Numbered from the stretch's first letter, positions 33,979 through 42,653 are shown. The stretch: 64,000 nucleotides of DNA from Planococcus circulans (GCF_020023385.1 NZ_JAIQCL010000011.1:30515-94514), one strand, 5' to 3'. Program-made: numbers and translations. The notes: generated from the letters alone by a model not told the origin.

Positions 33979-34827
33979 TCATTCTTCAATATCAACTTGT
34001 TCTGTCACATCAGCGCCGTTAAAGAACTCTGCTGAAATTTCGGCGATTGTGCCGTCTTCCAGCATTTCTTCGATTACGCGATTAACGTTTTCGGCCAGCT
34101 CTTCGTTGTTTTCATTCATAACAACGCCAACCTCGGATGGACTGTACTTCAAATCCGGATGGATAGTGATCTCCAGTTCCGGAAATGCAGCAATCGCTAA
34201 TGTCTGCAGGTAATAATCGTTCAAGATGACATCCGTGCGGCCGATGGCAACATCACGCAAATAGGTTTCATTGGTCGCATTGTCGTAGACCACTTCTTCA
34301 GCGCCATATTCACGTGCGGTCTCCATATAGACGGAAGTTGAAGCACCAGCAGCTTTTTTGCCTTCCAGGTCCTCCAATGTCTCGATGCCGGACAAGTCAC
34401 CTGAACGGACGATTGCCGTGCCGTAAGAATATTTGAACGGTGTAGAGAAAATAAAGTTATCTTGGCGGTCTTCCGTAATTTCAATATCGTTGGCCGCAAT
34501 GTCCACTTGGCCAGTTTGGACGGACGTCAGCATTTCATCAAATCCGAGTTCCGTGAATTCGACTTCCAATTCAAGGCGTTCCCCGATTGCGCGAACCACT
34601 TCCACTTCGAAGCCGGTCAATTCGTCCGATCCTTCTTCGCGGTAGGAGGTAGGGTACAAGGTACCTGATGTCGCGACAGTCAGGCTCCCTTCTTCCTGGA
34701 TTTCATCCCAGGCGGTTGTTGTTTCTTCAGAAGCTGTATCGTCGTTGTTTCCACAAGCACCCACGAGCAATAACGTCATCAGGCCGGCAACTGCTGCAGC
34801 ATTTTTACGGGAAAATAATGTTTTCAA
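33979..34827 (-). CDS. Amino-acid ABC transporter substrate-binding lipoprotein (orphan)
   Basis: SBP_bac_3 family protein of 282 residues. The signal peptide has the lipobox VGAC followed by an acidic linker. The mature part has LTVATSGTLYPTSYRE, DELTGFEVEVVRAIGERL and VDIAANDIEITEDRQ, typical of polar amino acid or cystine binding proteins. The TTG start has AGGAGG upstream. No permease or ATPase gene is adjacent, so its partners must be elsewhere. A terminator follows. Confidence 0.88.
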   Translation of the reverse strand: MKTLFSRKNAAAVAGLMTLLLVGACGNNDDTASEETTTAWDEIQEEGSLTVATSGTLYPTSYREEGSDELTGFEVEVVRAIGERLELEVEFTELGFDEMLTSVQTGQVDIAANDIEITEDRQDNFIFSTPFKYSYGTAIVRSGDLSGIETLEDLEGKKAAGASTSVYMETAREYGAEEVVYDNATNETYLRDVAIGRTDVILNDYYLQTLAIAAFPELEITIHPDLKYSPSEVGVVMNENNEELAENVNRVIEEMLEDGTIAEISAEFFNGADVTEQVDIEE

Positions 34828-34860
34828 TGAGTCTTCCTCCTCTAATATGATTGCACCTAA

Positions 34861-34889
34861 AAGATAGCATTCTATGAGAGCGGGAGCAA
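34861..34889 (-). promoter_or_regulatory. Candidate promoter for the amino-acid-binding protein gene
   Basis: On the minus strand TTGCTC (34889-34884) and TATCTT (34866-34861) are separated by 17 bases, 34 bases upstream of the start codon. Confidence 0.45.
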
Positions 34890-34935
34890 CGGTTTAATCT
34901 GCAAATTAAGAAATCAGATTATTTAGATGAATGTA

Positions 34936-34964
34936 TTGACCCGTATGGTCGAAAGGTGTATTCT
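34936..34964 (+). promoter_or_regulatory. Sigma-A promoter of the tetR-ABC operon
   Basis: TTGACC (34936-34941), 17-base spacer, TATTCT (34959-34964). It is immediately followed by the palindrome at 34971-34983. Confidence 0.7.
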
Positions 34965-34970
34965 GTAGTC

Positions 34971-34983
34971 GACCACGTTGGTC
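34971..34983 (+). promoter_or_regulatory. Candidate TetR operator
   Basis: GACCA-CGT-TGGTC is a perfect inverted repeat just downstream of the -10 box, where a bound repressor would block transcription start. It probably binds the TetR protein encoded next. Confidence 0.6.
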
Positions 34984-35008
34984 TAAAGTTCAGAAAGAGG
35001 GCATGGAT

Positions 35009-35632
35009 ATGGAGAAATTTGAGAATCTCGATCCTCAAAAGCAGCAGAAAATCCTTGAATCGGCATTGATGGAATTTGCCGAAAATGGTTATGGGAAAGC
35101 TTCGACCAATCGCATCGTCAAACAGGCGGGTATTGGGAAAGGGATGCTGTTCTACTACTTTAAAAATAAAAAAGACTTATATGAATACCTCATTGAATAC
35201 AGTTTGAATTTCATCATCGATGAATACTTGAGTTTGGTGGATATCAATGAAACCGATTTTATCAAGCGGCTGAAAGGAGCAGCTCAAATAAAAATGAAAG
35301 CGCAGTTGGAAAACGAGCAAGTCTTCAACTTTATGGTGACCTTCATGCTGACGAAAGATCTGGATCTGCCTCCACATCTGCAGAAGCGCTATGAACAATT
35401 GCAACAGCAGGGATATGCATTGCTGTACGAAGGCATCGATAAAAAGCTTTTTAGAAAAGACGTGGACGTGGACAAGGCGTTCAATTTAATCCGTTGGGGA
35501 GTTGATGGCTATCAGCGAGATCTCCTGCAAAGGTTGCAGGGGAAAAAGATGACCGAACTGGATTTCGCACCGTACTGGGATGAATTTTATGAATACCTCG
35601 ATATTTTGAAGAAAAGTTTCTATACGAATTGA
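35009..35632 (+). CDS. TetR family transcriptional regulator
   Basis: A 207-residue repressor. The N-terminal helix-turn-helix domain (KILESALMEFAENGYGKASTNRIVKQAGIGKGMLFYYFKNKKDLYEYL) is classic TetR. The remaining helical domain would bind a ligand. An ATG at 35003 is in frame, but the ribosome binding site GAGG is well spaced only for ATG 35009. It is the first gene of an operon with an ABC ATPase and an ABC permease, with a palindromic operator at its promoter. It is therefore likely the local repressor of the exporter. Confidence 0.9.
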   Translation: MEKFENLDPQKQQKILESALMEFAENGYGKASTNRIVKQAGIGKGMLFYYFKNKKDLYEYLIEYSLNFIIDEYLSLVDINETDFIKRLKGAAQIKMKAQLENEQVFNFMVTFMLTKDLDLPPHLQKRYEQLQQQGYALLYEGIDKKLFRKDVDVDKAFNLIRWGVDGYQRDLLQRLQGKKMTELDFAPYWDEFYEYLDILKKSFYTN

Positions 35633-35644
35633 GGAGGGTTAGCC

Positions 35645-36562
35645 ATGACAGTTTTGAGAACGATCGATCTGACGAAGAAGTTTGGGGATTTTGCGGCGTT
35701 GGACGGAGTGAACATTGAAGTGGGCGAAGGAGAGATCTACGGCTTCATCGGACCGAACGGGGCAGGAAAGTCAACGACGCTGCGTGTTCTTCTCGGTATT
35801 TTGAAAGCTACTGACGGCCGTGCTGAAATTTTCGGAAAGGATTCCTGGAAAGACGCCGTGGAAATCCACAAACGGGTGGCTTATGTGCCGGGGGATATCA
35901 GTCTATGGCCAAACCTCACAGGGGGAGAGGTCATTGACCTGTTCGTCAAATTGCGTGGGGGCAATAATTTGGACCGGCGGCAGGAATTGATCCAGAAATT
36001 CGATTTGGATCCGACAAAGAAATGCCGCACCTATTCCAAAGGAAATCGGCAGAAAGTGGCTTTGATTGCAGCATTCTCGTCCGATGTGGATCTGTATGTC
36101 CTGGACGAGCCGACTTCTGGACTCGATCCCCTCATGGAACGGGTTTTCCAGGAATATGCGATGGAAGCGAAAAAACAAGGGAAAAGTATTTTGTTATCCA
36201 GCCACATCTTGTCGGAAGTTGAAAAGCTCTGTGACAAAGTGGCGATTATCCGCGAAGGGAAAATCATTGAAACGGGCACGCTGAAAGAACTTCGGCATTT
36301 GACGGGAACGATTCTGCTGGTCGAAACCAAAGAGCCGATTGCCGGTCTGGAAGAACTCAAAGGAGTCAGTGGCATCCAGCAGAAAGGTTCGGCCCTGTCC
36401 TTTCAGGTCGAAACAAGCGAAGTGGATCATGTCATCCGCTACATCAGCCGGTTTGGCGTGAGCCGAATCGAAAGCTCGCCGCCAACTCTGGAAGAGCTGT
36501 TCATGCGCCATTATGAGGGAACCGGCAAAGCGGTGGAATCAGGAGCAGGAGGCGAATCATAA
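35645..36562 (+). CDS. ABC exporter ATP-binding protein
   Basis: A 305-residue ATPase of the drug or antibiotic-export type. Walker A GPNGAGKST lies near residue 40, and a variant signature YSKGNRQKV replaces LSGGQ. Walker B is LYVLDEPTSGLDP, and ILLSSHILSEVEKLCD forms the H-loop region. The C-terminal extension is the accessory domain of this ABC subfamily. It starts 12 bases after tetR and overlaps the permease start (TAATG). Confidence 0.92.
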   Translation: MTVLRTIDLTKKFGDFAALDGVNIEVGEGEIYGFIGPNGAGKSTTLRVLLGILKATDGRAEIFGKDSWKDAVEIHKRVAYVPGDISLWPNLTGGEVIDLFVKLRGGNNLDRRQELIQKFDLDPTKKCRTYSKGNRQKVALIAAFSSDVDLYVLDEPTSGLDPLMERVFQEYAMEAKKQGKSILLSSHILSEVEKLCDKVAIIREGKIIETGTLKELRHLTGTILLVETKEPIAGLEELKGVSGIQQKGSALSFQVETSEVDHVIRYISRFGVSRIESSPPTLEELFMRHYEGTGKAVESGAGGES

Positions 36563-38166
36563 TGACCAGACATCTTTTTGATGGCACCGGAACACTGATT
36601 CGTTTTGTCTTGCGCCGCGACCGTCTGCGCTTGCCGATCTGGCTGGTGTCGTTTGCGGCTGTTTCTGCAATCATCGCCTTAGCTTTTGTTGGACTGTATC
36701 AGAACCAGGAAGAACGGCAGGCGATGGCTGAAACGATGCGCAATCCAGCCATGACTGCGATGGTGGGGCCAGGCTATGGGCTTGATAATTATACGGTCGG
36801 AGCCATGACAGCCCACGAGATGCTGTTGATGACTGCAGTGGTGGTCGGCTTGATGAGCATTTTGCTGGTGACCCGCCATACGCGGACAGACGAAGAAGAT
36901 GGGCGCATTGAAATGGTCCGTTCGTTGCCTGTAGGGCGCTTGTCGAATCTCCTGTCGATTTTGCTGGTATTGACTGGCGCCAATATTGTTCTGGCGCTGT
37001 TGACTGCTTTTTCCTTAACCGCTTTAGGCATTGACAGTGTAGATTTGGAGGGGTCTCTTGTGTACGGTGCTGCTTTGGGAGCCACCGGAATGGTCTTTGC
37101 CGGCATTGCGGCTGTCTGTGCACAGCTGTCGCCGAATGCCAGAACTGCGCTTGGCTTGTCGATTACCGTTTTGCTGCTGGCCTATATGATCCGGGCCATC
37201 GGGGACGTAACAAACGAAACCTTGTCCTGGTTTTCACCGCTTGGCTGGATTTTACGGTCTGAAGCGTATGTGAATAATTATTGGTGGCCGATTTTATTGA
37301 CGGTGGCGGGAGCGGTGCTGTTGATGGCACTGGCTTTGTATCTCAATTCCATTCGTGATCTCGGCTCCGGTTTTCTACCTTCACGGGCTGGAAAGGCAAA
37401 TGCCTCCAGGTCACTGTTAAGCCCATTCGGACTTGTCTTCCGGCTACAGCGGACCGGACTGATCGCCTGGGCAGTGGGATTGCTGCTGATCGGTGCTTCG
37501 TATGGTTCGGTTCTTGGAGACCTGGAGTTGTTTTTTGAAGACATTGACCTGATGCAGCAAATGATTGTTCAAGCAGAAGGATTTTCACTGACAGAACAAT
37601 TTATTCCGGTGCTGATGGCTGTCATGGCTATTTTAGGGACCATTCCTGTGTTGTTGGCTGTTCTTAAACTGAAGACTGAGGAAAAGAACGACCGGCTTGA
37701 ACATGTCGTAAGCCGATCGGTTTCCAGAAACCACGTGATGGGCAGTTACCTTGGGATGTCTGTGTTGACCGGGTTCATCATGCTGTCTTTAGCAGCGCTT
37801 GGCCTTGGATTGGTGGGGAATGCCATGATGGATGAGCAGCTGTCGCTGGGCATGTACTACGGCTCCGCAATGGCTTACTTGCCTGCGATGCTTGCCATGA
37901 TCGGCTTGGCGGTGGTGCTTCTTGGCTGGGCTCCGAATCTGGCCAGTGCCATGTGGCTGTATCTGGCTTTCTCATTTTTCGTCATTTACTTGGGCGGCCT
38001 GTTCCAGTTTCCGGAATGGGTAGGGAAATTGACGCCTTTCGGCTATGTATCTGAAATACCGATTGAAGAAATGAATTATCTCAACGCGGTCATGCTGACG
38101 GTAGTGGCAGTGATTCTGACGGCAATTGGCTTCGTTGGTTTCAATCGCCGGGATATTGGAAGGTGA
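36562..38166 (+). CDS. ABC exporter permease (ABC-2 type, about 12 helices)
   Basis: A 534-residue membrane protein with roughly twelve predicted helices in two similar halves. It belongs to the large ABC-2 permeases that pair with TetR-regulated drug ATPases, such as tetronasin-resistance-like exporters. The motif LLVTRHTRTDEEDGRIEMVRSLPVGR in the first half and LKLKTEEKNDRLEHVVSRSVSRNHV in the second look like repeated coupling loops. The natural substrate cannot be told. It is the last gene of the operon. Confidence 0.87.
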   Translation: MTRHLFDGTGTLIRFVLRRDRLRLPIWLVSFAAVSAIIALAFVGLYQNQEERQAMAETMRNPAMTAMVGPGYGLDNYTVGAMTAHEMLLMTAVVVGLMSILLVTRHTRTDEEDGRIEMVRSLPVGRLSNLLSILLVLTGANIVLALLTAFSLTALGIDSVDLEGSLVYGAALGATGMVFAGIAAVCAQLSPNARTALGLSITVLLLAYMIRAIGDVTNETLSWFSPLGWILRSEAYVNNYWWPILLTVAGAVLLMALALYLNSIRDLGSGFLPSRAGKANASRSLLSPFGLVFRLQRTGLIAWAVGLLLIGASYGSVLGDLELFFEDIDLMQQMIVQAEGFSLTEQFIPVLMAVMAILGTIPVLLAVLKLKTEEKNDRLEHVVSRSVSRNHVMGSYLGMSVLTGFIMLSLAALGLGLVGNAMMDEQLSLGMYYGSAMAYLPAMLAMIGLAVVLLGWAPNLASAMWLYLAFSFFVIYLGGLFQFPEWVGKLTPFGYVSEIPIEEMNYLNAVMLTVVAVILTAIGFVGFNRRDIGR

Positions 38167-38239
38167 TGATAGGTTTGAACAACATGAAAAGGATATTTAT
38201 ATTAATTAAGTAATGAAGATTCATTTCATCATTTTTAAA

Positions 38240-38363
38240 CCGGATGCTGCGCTTCAGGCGGACGCTTTCCGCGGGTTCGCGCCGAACTAACTCGGACTGG
38301 CGCCCGAGTGGATTTCGGCACTTCACTGTTCCCGCAGGAGTCGCCGCCTGGCGCTCCGGATCC
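38240..38363. repeat. Interspersed palindromic repeat, family A (copy 2)
   Basis: Shares the phrase GAACTAACTCGG, the CGCCCGAGTGGATTTC block and the CCCGC(A/G)GGAGTC block with copy 1 at 2113-2234. Its outer arms are different and mutually complementary (AGGCGG ... CCGCCT). It lies in the gap after the ABC permease. Confidence 0.7.
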
Positions 38364-38454
38364 TTGAGTGAAGGATTTACCAGGTTTGTAGAGACTACAT
38401 TTCCTGATATTGACTAGCAAGCTTCTCTCTTTGATTGAAGCAGCATGCCCCCAA

Positions 38455-38665
38455 CCGGGCTGGCCACGAAGACTCCTGTGGGAGCAGCGCAGCGACGAAA
38501 GCTGAAGACCCCGCAGGAAAGGCAATGGCCGAAACTTGTGAGGCCAAGCCTTTGCGACGAAGCTAGCGCAGCGATGCAGGAGCATGGTTTTCAGTGACGA
38601 GGAGGCTGAAGCTGAGCCCACGGAAAGCGAAGTGGCTGGACCGGTTGGGAATTGTGTACCGCTGT
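38455..38665. repeat. Complex extragenic repeat, family D
   Basis: GC-rich, gene-free stretch with phrases common in Bacillales extragenic repeats (GACTCCTGTGGGAGCAGCG, AGCTGAAGACCCCGCAGGA, GGAAAGCGAAGTGGCTGGACC). It contains several internal inverted segments and appears to be two abutting partial elements. Its sequence is unrelated to family B. Confidence 0.5.
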
Positions 38666-38692
38666 TTATTTTGGATAAATTTTGTCTACAGT

Positions 38693-38731
38693 AAAAGAGC
38701 CCTCTTTCCAATTTGGAAAGAGGGCTCTTTT
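38693..38731. terminator. Bidirectional terminator upstream of lrgB end
   Basis: Long perfect inverted repeat (AAAAGAGCCCTCTTTCCAA and its complement) centred near 38712, ending in T-run and A-run. It terminates the minus-strand lrgB transcript and any rightward transcription. Confidence 0.85.
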
Positions 38732-38736
38732 AGGTT

Positions 38737-39429
38737 TTACAAAAGCAGCAGCCAAGCAGCTACTGGGCCTAATAAGGCGCCGAATACTGCACTCAAGGTC
38801 ATCGCAACCGAGCTCATCGAGGCTTCCTGTTGGCCATATTCAAATGCTTTTGCAGTTCCCATGCCATGTGCCGAAGTACCAAGGCCGATGCCGCGGCCGA
38901 TCGCCGAGTCAATATGCAGCCAGTTGAGCAGGGCAGGCCCGACGATATAGCCCGTGAATCCCGCCACCATCACGAAAACTGCGGCTAGTGAAGGGATGCC
39001 GCCAAGGTTGCCGGCAACCTGCATGGCGACTGGTGTCGTTAGTGATTTCGGCAATACCGTCAGAATCAGCTCTTCTGAAAAGCGGAACAGCTGAGTAAAC
39101 AGAATACCGCTTGCCATCCCAACAACTACGCCTGTCGCAATACCCGAAACAATGGGCAGCAGGTTAGTGAAAAGCAACTTCCTTTGTTTGTAGAGCGGTA
39201 CCGCCAAGGCGACAACTGCAGGGCCGAGGAGTGTGCCGATCCAGCTTCCGCCCATCATATAAGTATCGTAAGGAATGTTTCCCACTACTAAAATAACGGC
39301 GATGATCGCTGTAGAAGCAAGTACCGGATTCAGTAAGGTCTTTCTGTACTTTAGATACAAGGAGTTGGTCAGCAAGTAAATCGCAACGGTCAGAACTGCG
39401 AAAAAAGCGGCCAGCAGATTGAATTCCAT
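38737..39429 (-). CDS. lrgB: LrgB/CidB family membrane protein
   Basis: A 230-residue protein with about eight to nine helices. It belongs to the LrgB/CidB family, partners of holin-like LrgA/CidA proteins linked to murein hydrolase control and to pyruvate or by-product transport. Typical stretches are NLLPIVSGIATGVVVGM, LPKSLTTPVAMQVAGNLGG and GRGIGLGTSAHGMGTAKAFE. The ATG 39429 was chosen (AAAGGAG upstream); the frame extends further without a good start. The stop of the upstream partner lies two bases before it. Confidence 0.92.
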   Translation of the reverse strand: MEFNLLAAFFAVLTVAIYLLTNSLYLKYRKTLLNPVLASTAIIAVILVVGNIPYDTYMMGGSWIGTLLGPAVVALAVPLYKQRKLLFTNLLPIVSGIATGVVVGMASGILFTQLFRFSEELILTVLPKSLTTPVAMQVAGNLGGIPSLAAVFVMVAGFTGYIVGPALLNWLHIDSAIGRGIGLGTSAHGMGTAKAFEYGQQEASMSSVAMTLSAVFGALLGPVAAWLLLL

Positions 39430-39431
39430 AA

Positions 39432-39806
39432 TCAGGATCGCTCCTTTCGTTCGGGACTTGCTTTCGCTGTATATTGGCTGACCCACCCCGCAGCCGCCAT
39501 TGTGAGGAATGTACTGATTATCACAATCGGAATCAGCAGCATGCCTTTCCCTGAAAACAACTCCCCGTATTCAACAACGCCAACGGTAGCCGGGATAAAG
39601 TAAAGGGAAAGGAATGCCAGCAGGAAATGCGCTCCGGAGTCGATCCATTGGAGTGGATAGATTTTCAGCATAAGTGCAGCAAACAACAAAAGGAACCCGA
39701 CGATGCTTCCTGGCAACGGAATGTTGAAAAAGTCCTGTACCCCTTCTCCGATCAAATAAAATCCGGTGATGGCGAGAAGCTGAAGAATGATGTGAATGAT
39801 TTTCAA
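39432..39806 (-). CDS. CidA/LrgA family holin-like protein
   Basis: A 124-residue membrane protein with four helices. It is the holin-like partner of LrgB (LAITGFYLIGEGVQDFFNIPLPGSIVGFLLLF, then FLLAFLSLYFIPATVGVVEY). The longer frame has a GTG at 39818, but the ribosome binding site AAGGTGG overlaps it. That site lies seven bases before TTG 39806, giving the family-typical N-terminus (M)KIIHIILQLL. cidA and lrgA cannot be separated by sequence alone, so no symbol is given. Confidence 0.9.
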   Translation of the reverse strand: MKIIHIILQLLAITGFYLIGEGVQDFFNIPLPGSIVGFLLLFAALMLKIYPLQWIDSGAHFLLAFLSLYFIPATVGVVEYGELFSGKGMLLIPIVIISTFLTMAAAGWVSQYTAKASPERKERS

Positions 39807-40280
39807 AGGGAACGCCACCTTCCGGTTAGTTATGAAATGAAAGCCAAATTGTTTCCATAATGAGTTATTTTACAGCATTTCATTTGAAAAGCGAGGACAG
39901 ATTCCATGCTTCTTCAATTGAATCAGAAATTTCAATGAAAAGTCGGTGAATGTATTTTTAGTGGATAGCTGCATGTCTAGGAGAGTCTTGCAACCTTATG
40001 GAATGCTGTCTTAAACTGCATCAGTTTATCTCCCGCAATCGAGTTTTTATGCAGCTCAAAGTATATATACTATATTAAAAAAATGAAGATAAAATTCCGA
40101 TTCCCGAAATAGACAGAATTTAAGAAAACTTTGAATTATAAAGCTTGCTTTTTAAACGATTTGTTGTATTATTACTTTATGCAATATATCGCATACATTT
40201 TTTAAAACGAAAATGTATTATTTCAAGATTATGGATAAGATGATTCAAGCCATCGGCTTTAAATTTAGGAGGAAATGGAA
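39807..40280. other. Divergent intergenic region between cidA/lrgA and brnQ
   Basis: About 470 gene-free, AT-rich bases. I looked for T-box, riboswitch and CodY-box signatures and saw none that were convincing. The only clear elements are the palindrome and promoter listed next to brnQ. Confidence 0.5.
40161..40195 (+). promoter_or_regulatory. brnQ promoter with palindromic operator
   Basis: TATGC-AATATATC-GCATA (40178-40195) is an inverted repeat. It covers the -10 region of a candidate promoter (TTGTTG at 40161, 18-base spacer, TATATC at 40185). The 15-base phrase TTTATGCAATATATC is repeated upstream of the GntR gene at 42538-42552, suggesting one regulator for both. Confidence 0.6.
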
Positions 40281-41651
40281 ATGGATAGTAAGTTGTCATT
40301 TAAATCGTATGCAATAGTAGGGATGATGTTGTTTGCATTGTTCTTTGGAGCAGGAAACTTAATTTTCCCCGCTCAGCTAGGGCAATACGCAGGAACGAAT
40401 GTCTGGATAGCGATATTCGGATTCTTGATTACCGGTGTCGGTTTGCCTTTGCTTGGAATATTGGCAATCGGTTATTCGAAAAGCAACGACTTGCAAGATT
40501 TATCGAGCCGTGTACATCCGGTATATGGACTGATCTTTACAGCCATGCTGTATTTGACAATCGGACCCTTCTTCGCATTGCCAAGAACAGGCGCAGTTTC
40601 ATATGAAGTGGGGATTGCACCATTTGTTGGGGAAGGGAATGCCGTAATCGGTCTTCTTGTATTCTCCCTCATCTTCTTTGCAGTGTCGTTGGTTGTATCA
40701 CTGAATCCATCAAAAATGGTGGACAGCATCGGGAAGATTCTTTCACCGGCAATTCTTCTTACGTTGGGAGCATTACTGGTTACAGCCTTTGTCAATCCAA
40801 TGGGCAAGCAGGAAGCACCACAGCCTGCTTATGCAAATGATGCGTTCTTTACGGGCTTCACGGAAGGCTATAACACGATGGATGCACTCGCTTCATTGGT
40901 TTTCGGGATTATCGTCATTTCAGCCGTCCGCAAACTGGGTGTGAATTCGCCTAAAGGCGTCTTAGCTGCTACGTTGAAAAGTGGAGTGGTGGCAGCGGCA
41001 ATTTTAGCAATCGTCTACACGGGAATTGCTTTACTCGGATCAACAAGTACAGGAACTTTGGGCCTTTTGGACACAGGCGGACCTGTTTTAAGTGGAGCTT
41101 CCAATCATTACTTTGGAACTTTCGGTGCCACTTTATTGGCGGTCATCATCATCTTGGCTTGTTTAACAACTGCAATCGGCTTAACAGTGGCCAATGCTGA
41201 ATTTTTCCATAAACTGACGCCGAAAATCAGTTACAAGACTTATGTGGTCATTTTCTCTGTCTTTTCGCTGGTTGTCACCAATGCCGGCCTTTCGAATATC
41301 ATTACGTATTCGATTCCTGTCCTGATGTTCCTTTACCCATTGGCGATCGTGCTGATCATTTTGGCTTTCTTGTCGCCATTGTTCAGACACGCTCAGTTGG
41401 TTTACGTATCGACAATCGTCGTTACGTTCTTCATCAGCATCATCGACGGATTGAAGACCTTGACTTCTTCGCTGGGTGTCGCTAATCCGACTTGGCTGCA
41501 GGCAGTTGTCGATTTTTACACAGCTTCCTTGCCACTCTACAACAACGGTCTTGGATGGCTCTTGCCTGCATTGATCGTCATTGCAATTACGACTGTCATT
41601 GCCCGCAGCAAGAAACATGTGAAGGTCCAAACGGCTCAACACAACGCTTAA
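40281..41651 (+). CDS. brnQ: Branched-chain amino acid:cation symporter BrnQ
   Basis: LIVCS family carrier for leucine, isoleucine and valine, 456 residues with about twelve helices. Family stretches are MMLFALFFGAGNLIFPAQLGQYAG at the N-terminus, GPFFALPRTGAVSYEVGIAPFVG, and the DALASLVFGIIVISAVRKLG segment. The start at 40281 is eight bases from TAGGAGG; ATG 40275 is too close. It converges with the GntR regulator, with a shared terminator between. Confidence 0.94.
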   Translation: MDSKLSFKSYAIVGMMLFALFFGAGNLIFPAQLGQYAGTNVWIAIFGFLITGVGLPLLGILAIGYSKSNDLQDLSSRVHPVYGLIFTAMLYLTIGPFFALPRTGAVSYEVGIAPFVGEGNAVIGLLVFSLIFFAVSLVVSLNPSKMVDSIGKILSPAILLTLGALLVTAFVNPMGKQEAPQPAYANDAFFTGFTEGYNTMDALASLVFGIIVISAVRKLGVNSPKGVLAATLKSGVVAAAILAIVYTGIALLGSTSTGTLGLLDTGGPVLSGASNHYFGTFGATLLAVIIILACLTTAIGLTVANAEFFHKLTPKISYKTYVVIFSVFSLVVTNAGLSNIITYSIPVLMFLYPLAIVLIILAFLSPLFRHAQLVYVSTIVVTFFISIIDGLKTLTSSLGVANPTWLQAVVDFYTASLPLYNNGLGWLLPALIVIAITTVIARSKKHVKVQTAQHNA

Positions 41652-41698
41652 TCATCGGCAACAATGGCTGGTCCGGAAAACCGGATCAGCTGCAAAAT

Positions 41699-41742
41699 AA
41701 AAAGCTGTATCAAAAGCCCCCTCGCTTTTGATACAGCTTTTT
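41699..41742. terminator. Bidirectional terminator between brnQ and gntR
   Basis: AAAAAGCTGTATCAAAAGC (41699-41717) and its complement (41724-41742) form a 19-bp perfect stem with a 6-base loop. Confidence 0.9.
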
Positions 41743-41757
41743 CAATTGTTTAAACAC

Positions 41758-42411
41758 TTATACAGCCGTAAGCTCTTCTATGGTGCGTACCCAATTGGAT
41801 TTCATGATCTGTGACACTTTTTCCGGATCTCTTTCCTTCAGCGTTTGAATGATCTGGACATGCTCGTCGTAGGAGCTTTTGGTCAACATCAGTGAATGAT
41901 GGAAAAATTGTCTTCTGACATGGGATTGAAGGCTGCCGAGCATTGAATGGATATAAGAATTATTTGCAGCATCAACGATGATCTGATGGAACTCCTGATC
42001 AATTTTTAAAGCTGAAAAACCGTCCTGGCTATCAATCGCTTTGATGAACCGCTCATTGGTTTCATGCATTAATTGGAACGTCTGATCATCGAGATTGGGA
42101 ATGGCCAGCTCCGCTGCAAGTGCCTGCAGAACAGCAAGTGGCGGCAGAAGATTCTTGAGATCATCTTTTTTTATGTTCGTGACACGAGTGGCTTTGCCAG
42201 GAAACATCTCGACAAATCCCTGAACTTCCAATAATTGAAGTGCTTCACGGATAGGGGTTCTGCTTAAGCTCAAAGCTTGTGCCAGTTCCGTATCGATTAA
42301 TTTTTCTTCTGGTTGCAGAGTGCCGTCAATGATCCATTGCTGCAATTGAAGATAAGCGCTTTCTTTTGCTGAGACACGAACGGGCTTCGAATGATCGACT
42401 GGAATAGGCAT
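41758..42411 (-). CDS. GntR family regulator (FadR/FCD subfamily)
   Basis: A 217-residue transcription factor. The N-terminal winged helix has LQLQQWIIDGTLQPEEKLIDTELAQALSLSRTPIREALQLLEVQGFVE. The C-terminal all-helical FCD domain has the metal-binding His/Asp pattern (DQEFHQIIVDAANN, SHVRRQFFH, YDEHVQIIQ). ATG 42411 with AAAGGAG upstream was chosen over the longer frame. It converges on brnQ and shares a 15-base upstream phrase with it. I infer self-regulation and control of brnQ. Confidence 0.9.
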   Translation of the reverse strand: MPIPVDHSKPVRVSAKESAYLQLQQWIIDGTLQPEEKLIDTELAQALSLSRTPIREALQLLEVQGFVEMFPGKATRVTNIKKDDLKNLLPPLAVLQALAAELAIPNLDDQTFQLMHETNERFIKAIDSQDGFSALKIDQEFHQIIVDAANNSYIHSMLGSLQSHVRRQFFHHSLMLTKSSYDEHVQIIQTLKERDPEKVSQIMKSNWVRTIEELTAV

Positions 42412-42536
42412 TGAAAGCTCTCCTTTTTTACTGCTTTTTTTATCAAGCTCCGAGGAACAGCGGGATTGAAAAGTTCCTGCTAAATTGAAGTTGTTGTTTG
42501 TCCCATTATACACCAATTCAGACTACCAATGAAATA

Positions 42537-42552
42537 TTTTATGCAATATATC
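42537..42552 (-). promoter_or_regulatory. Candidate GntR operator upstream of its own gene
   Basis: TTTTATGCAATATATC on the plus strand matches the left part of the brnQ palindrome. It lies just upstream of a minus-strand TATAAT box (42510-42505) that would drive the regulator gene. Confidence 0.5.
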
Positions 42553-42653
42553 AGTGAATAGCATCAATATGTCTATAGGCTGCCGTTTGCTGACTGCCAA
42601 ATAGGGAATAGGAAAAGTAACATCAGACCTATAACGGATGGAGAGGAATAGAA

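Noticed and set aside
33735..33995. 86-codon minus-strand frame with heptad-like repeats (YF every 7 residues)
   Set aside because: The pattern is simply the 21-bp DNA array read in frame (21 = 3 x 7). No ribosome binding site, and it overlaps a terminator.
39819..40280. T-box, amino-acid riboswitch or CodY box upstream of brnQ
   Set aside because: Searched by eye for T-box (TGGNACCGCG), structured stems with terminator and AATTTTCWGAAAATT. The best CodY-like match had five mismatches.
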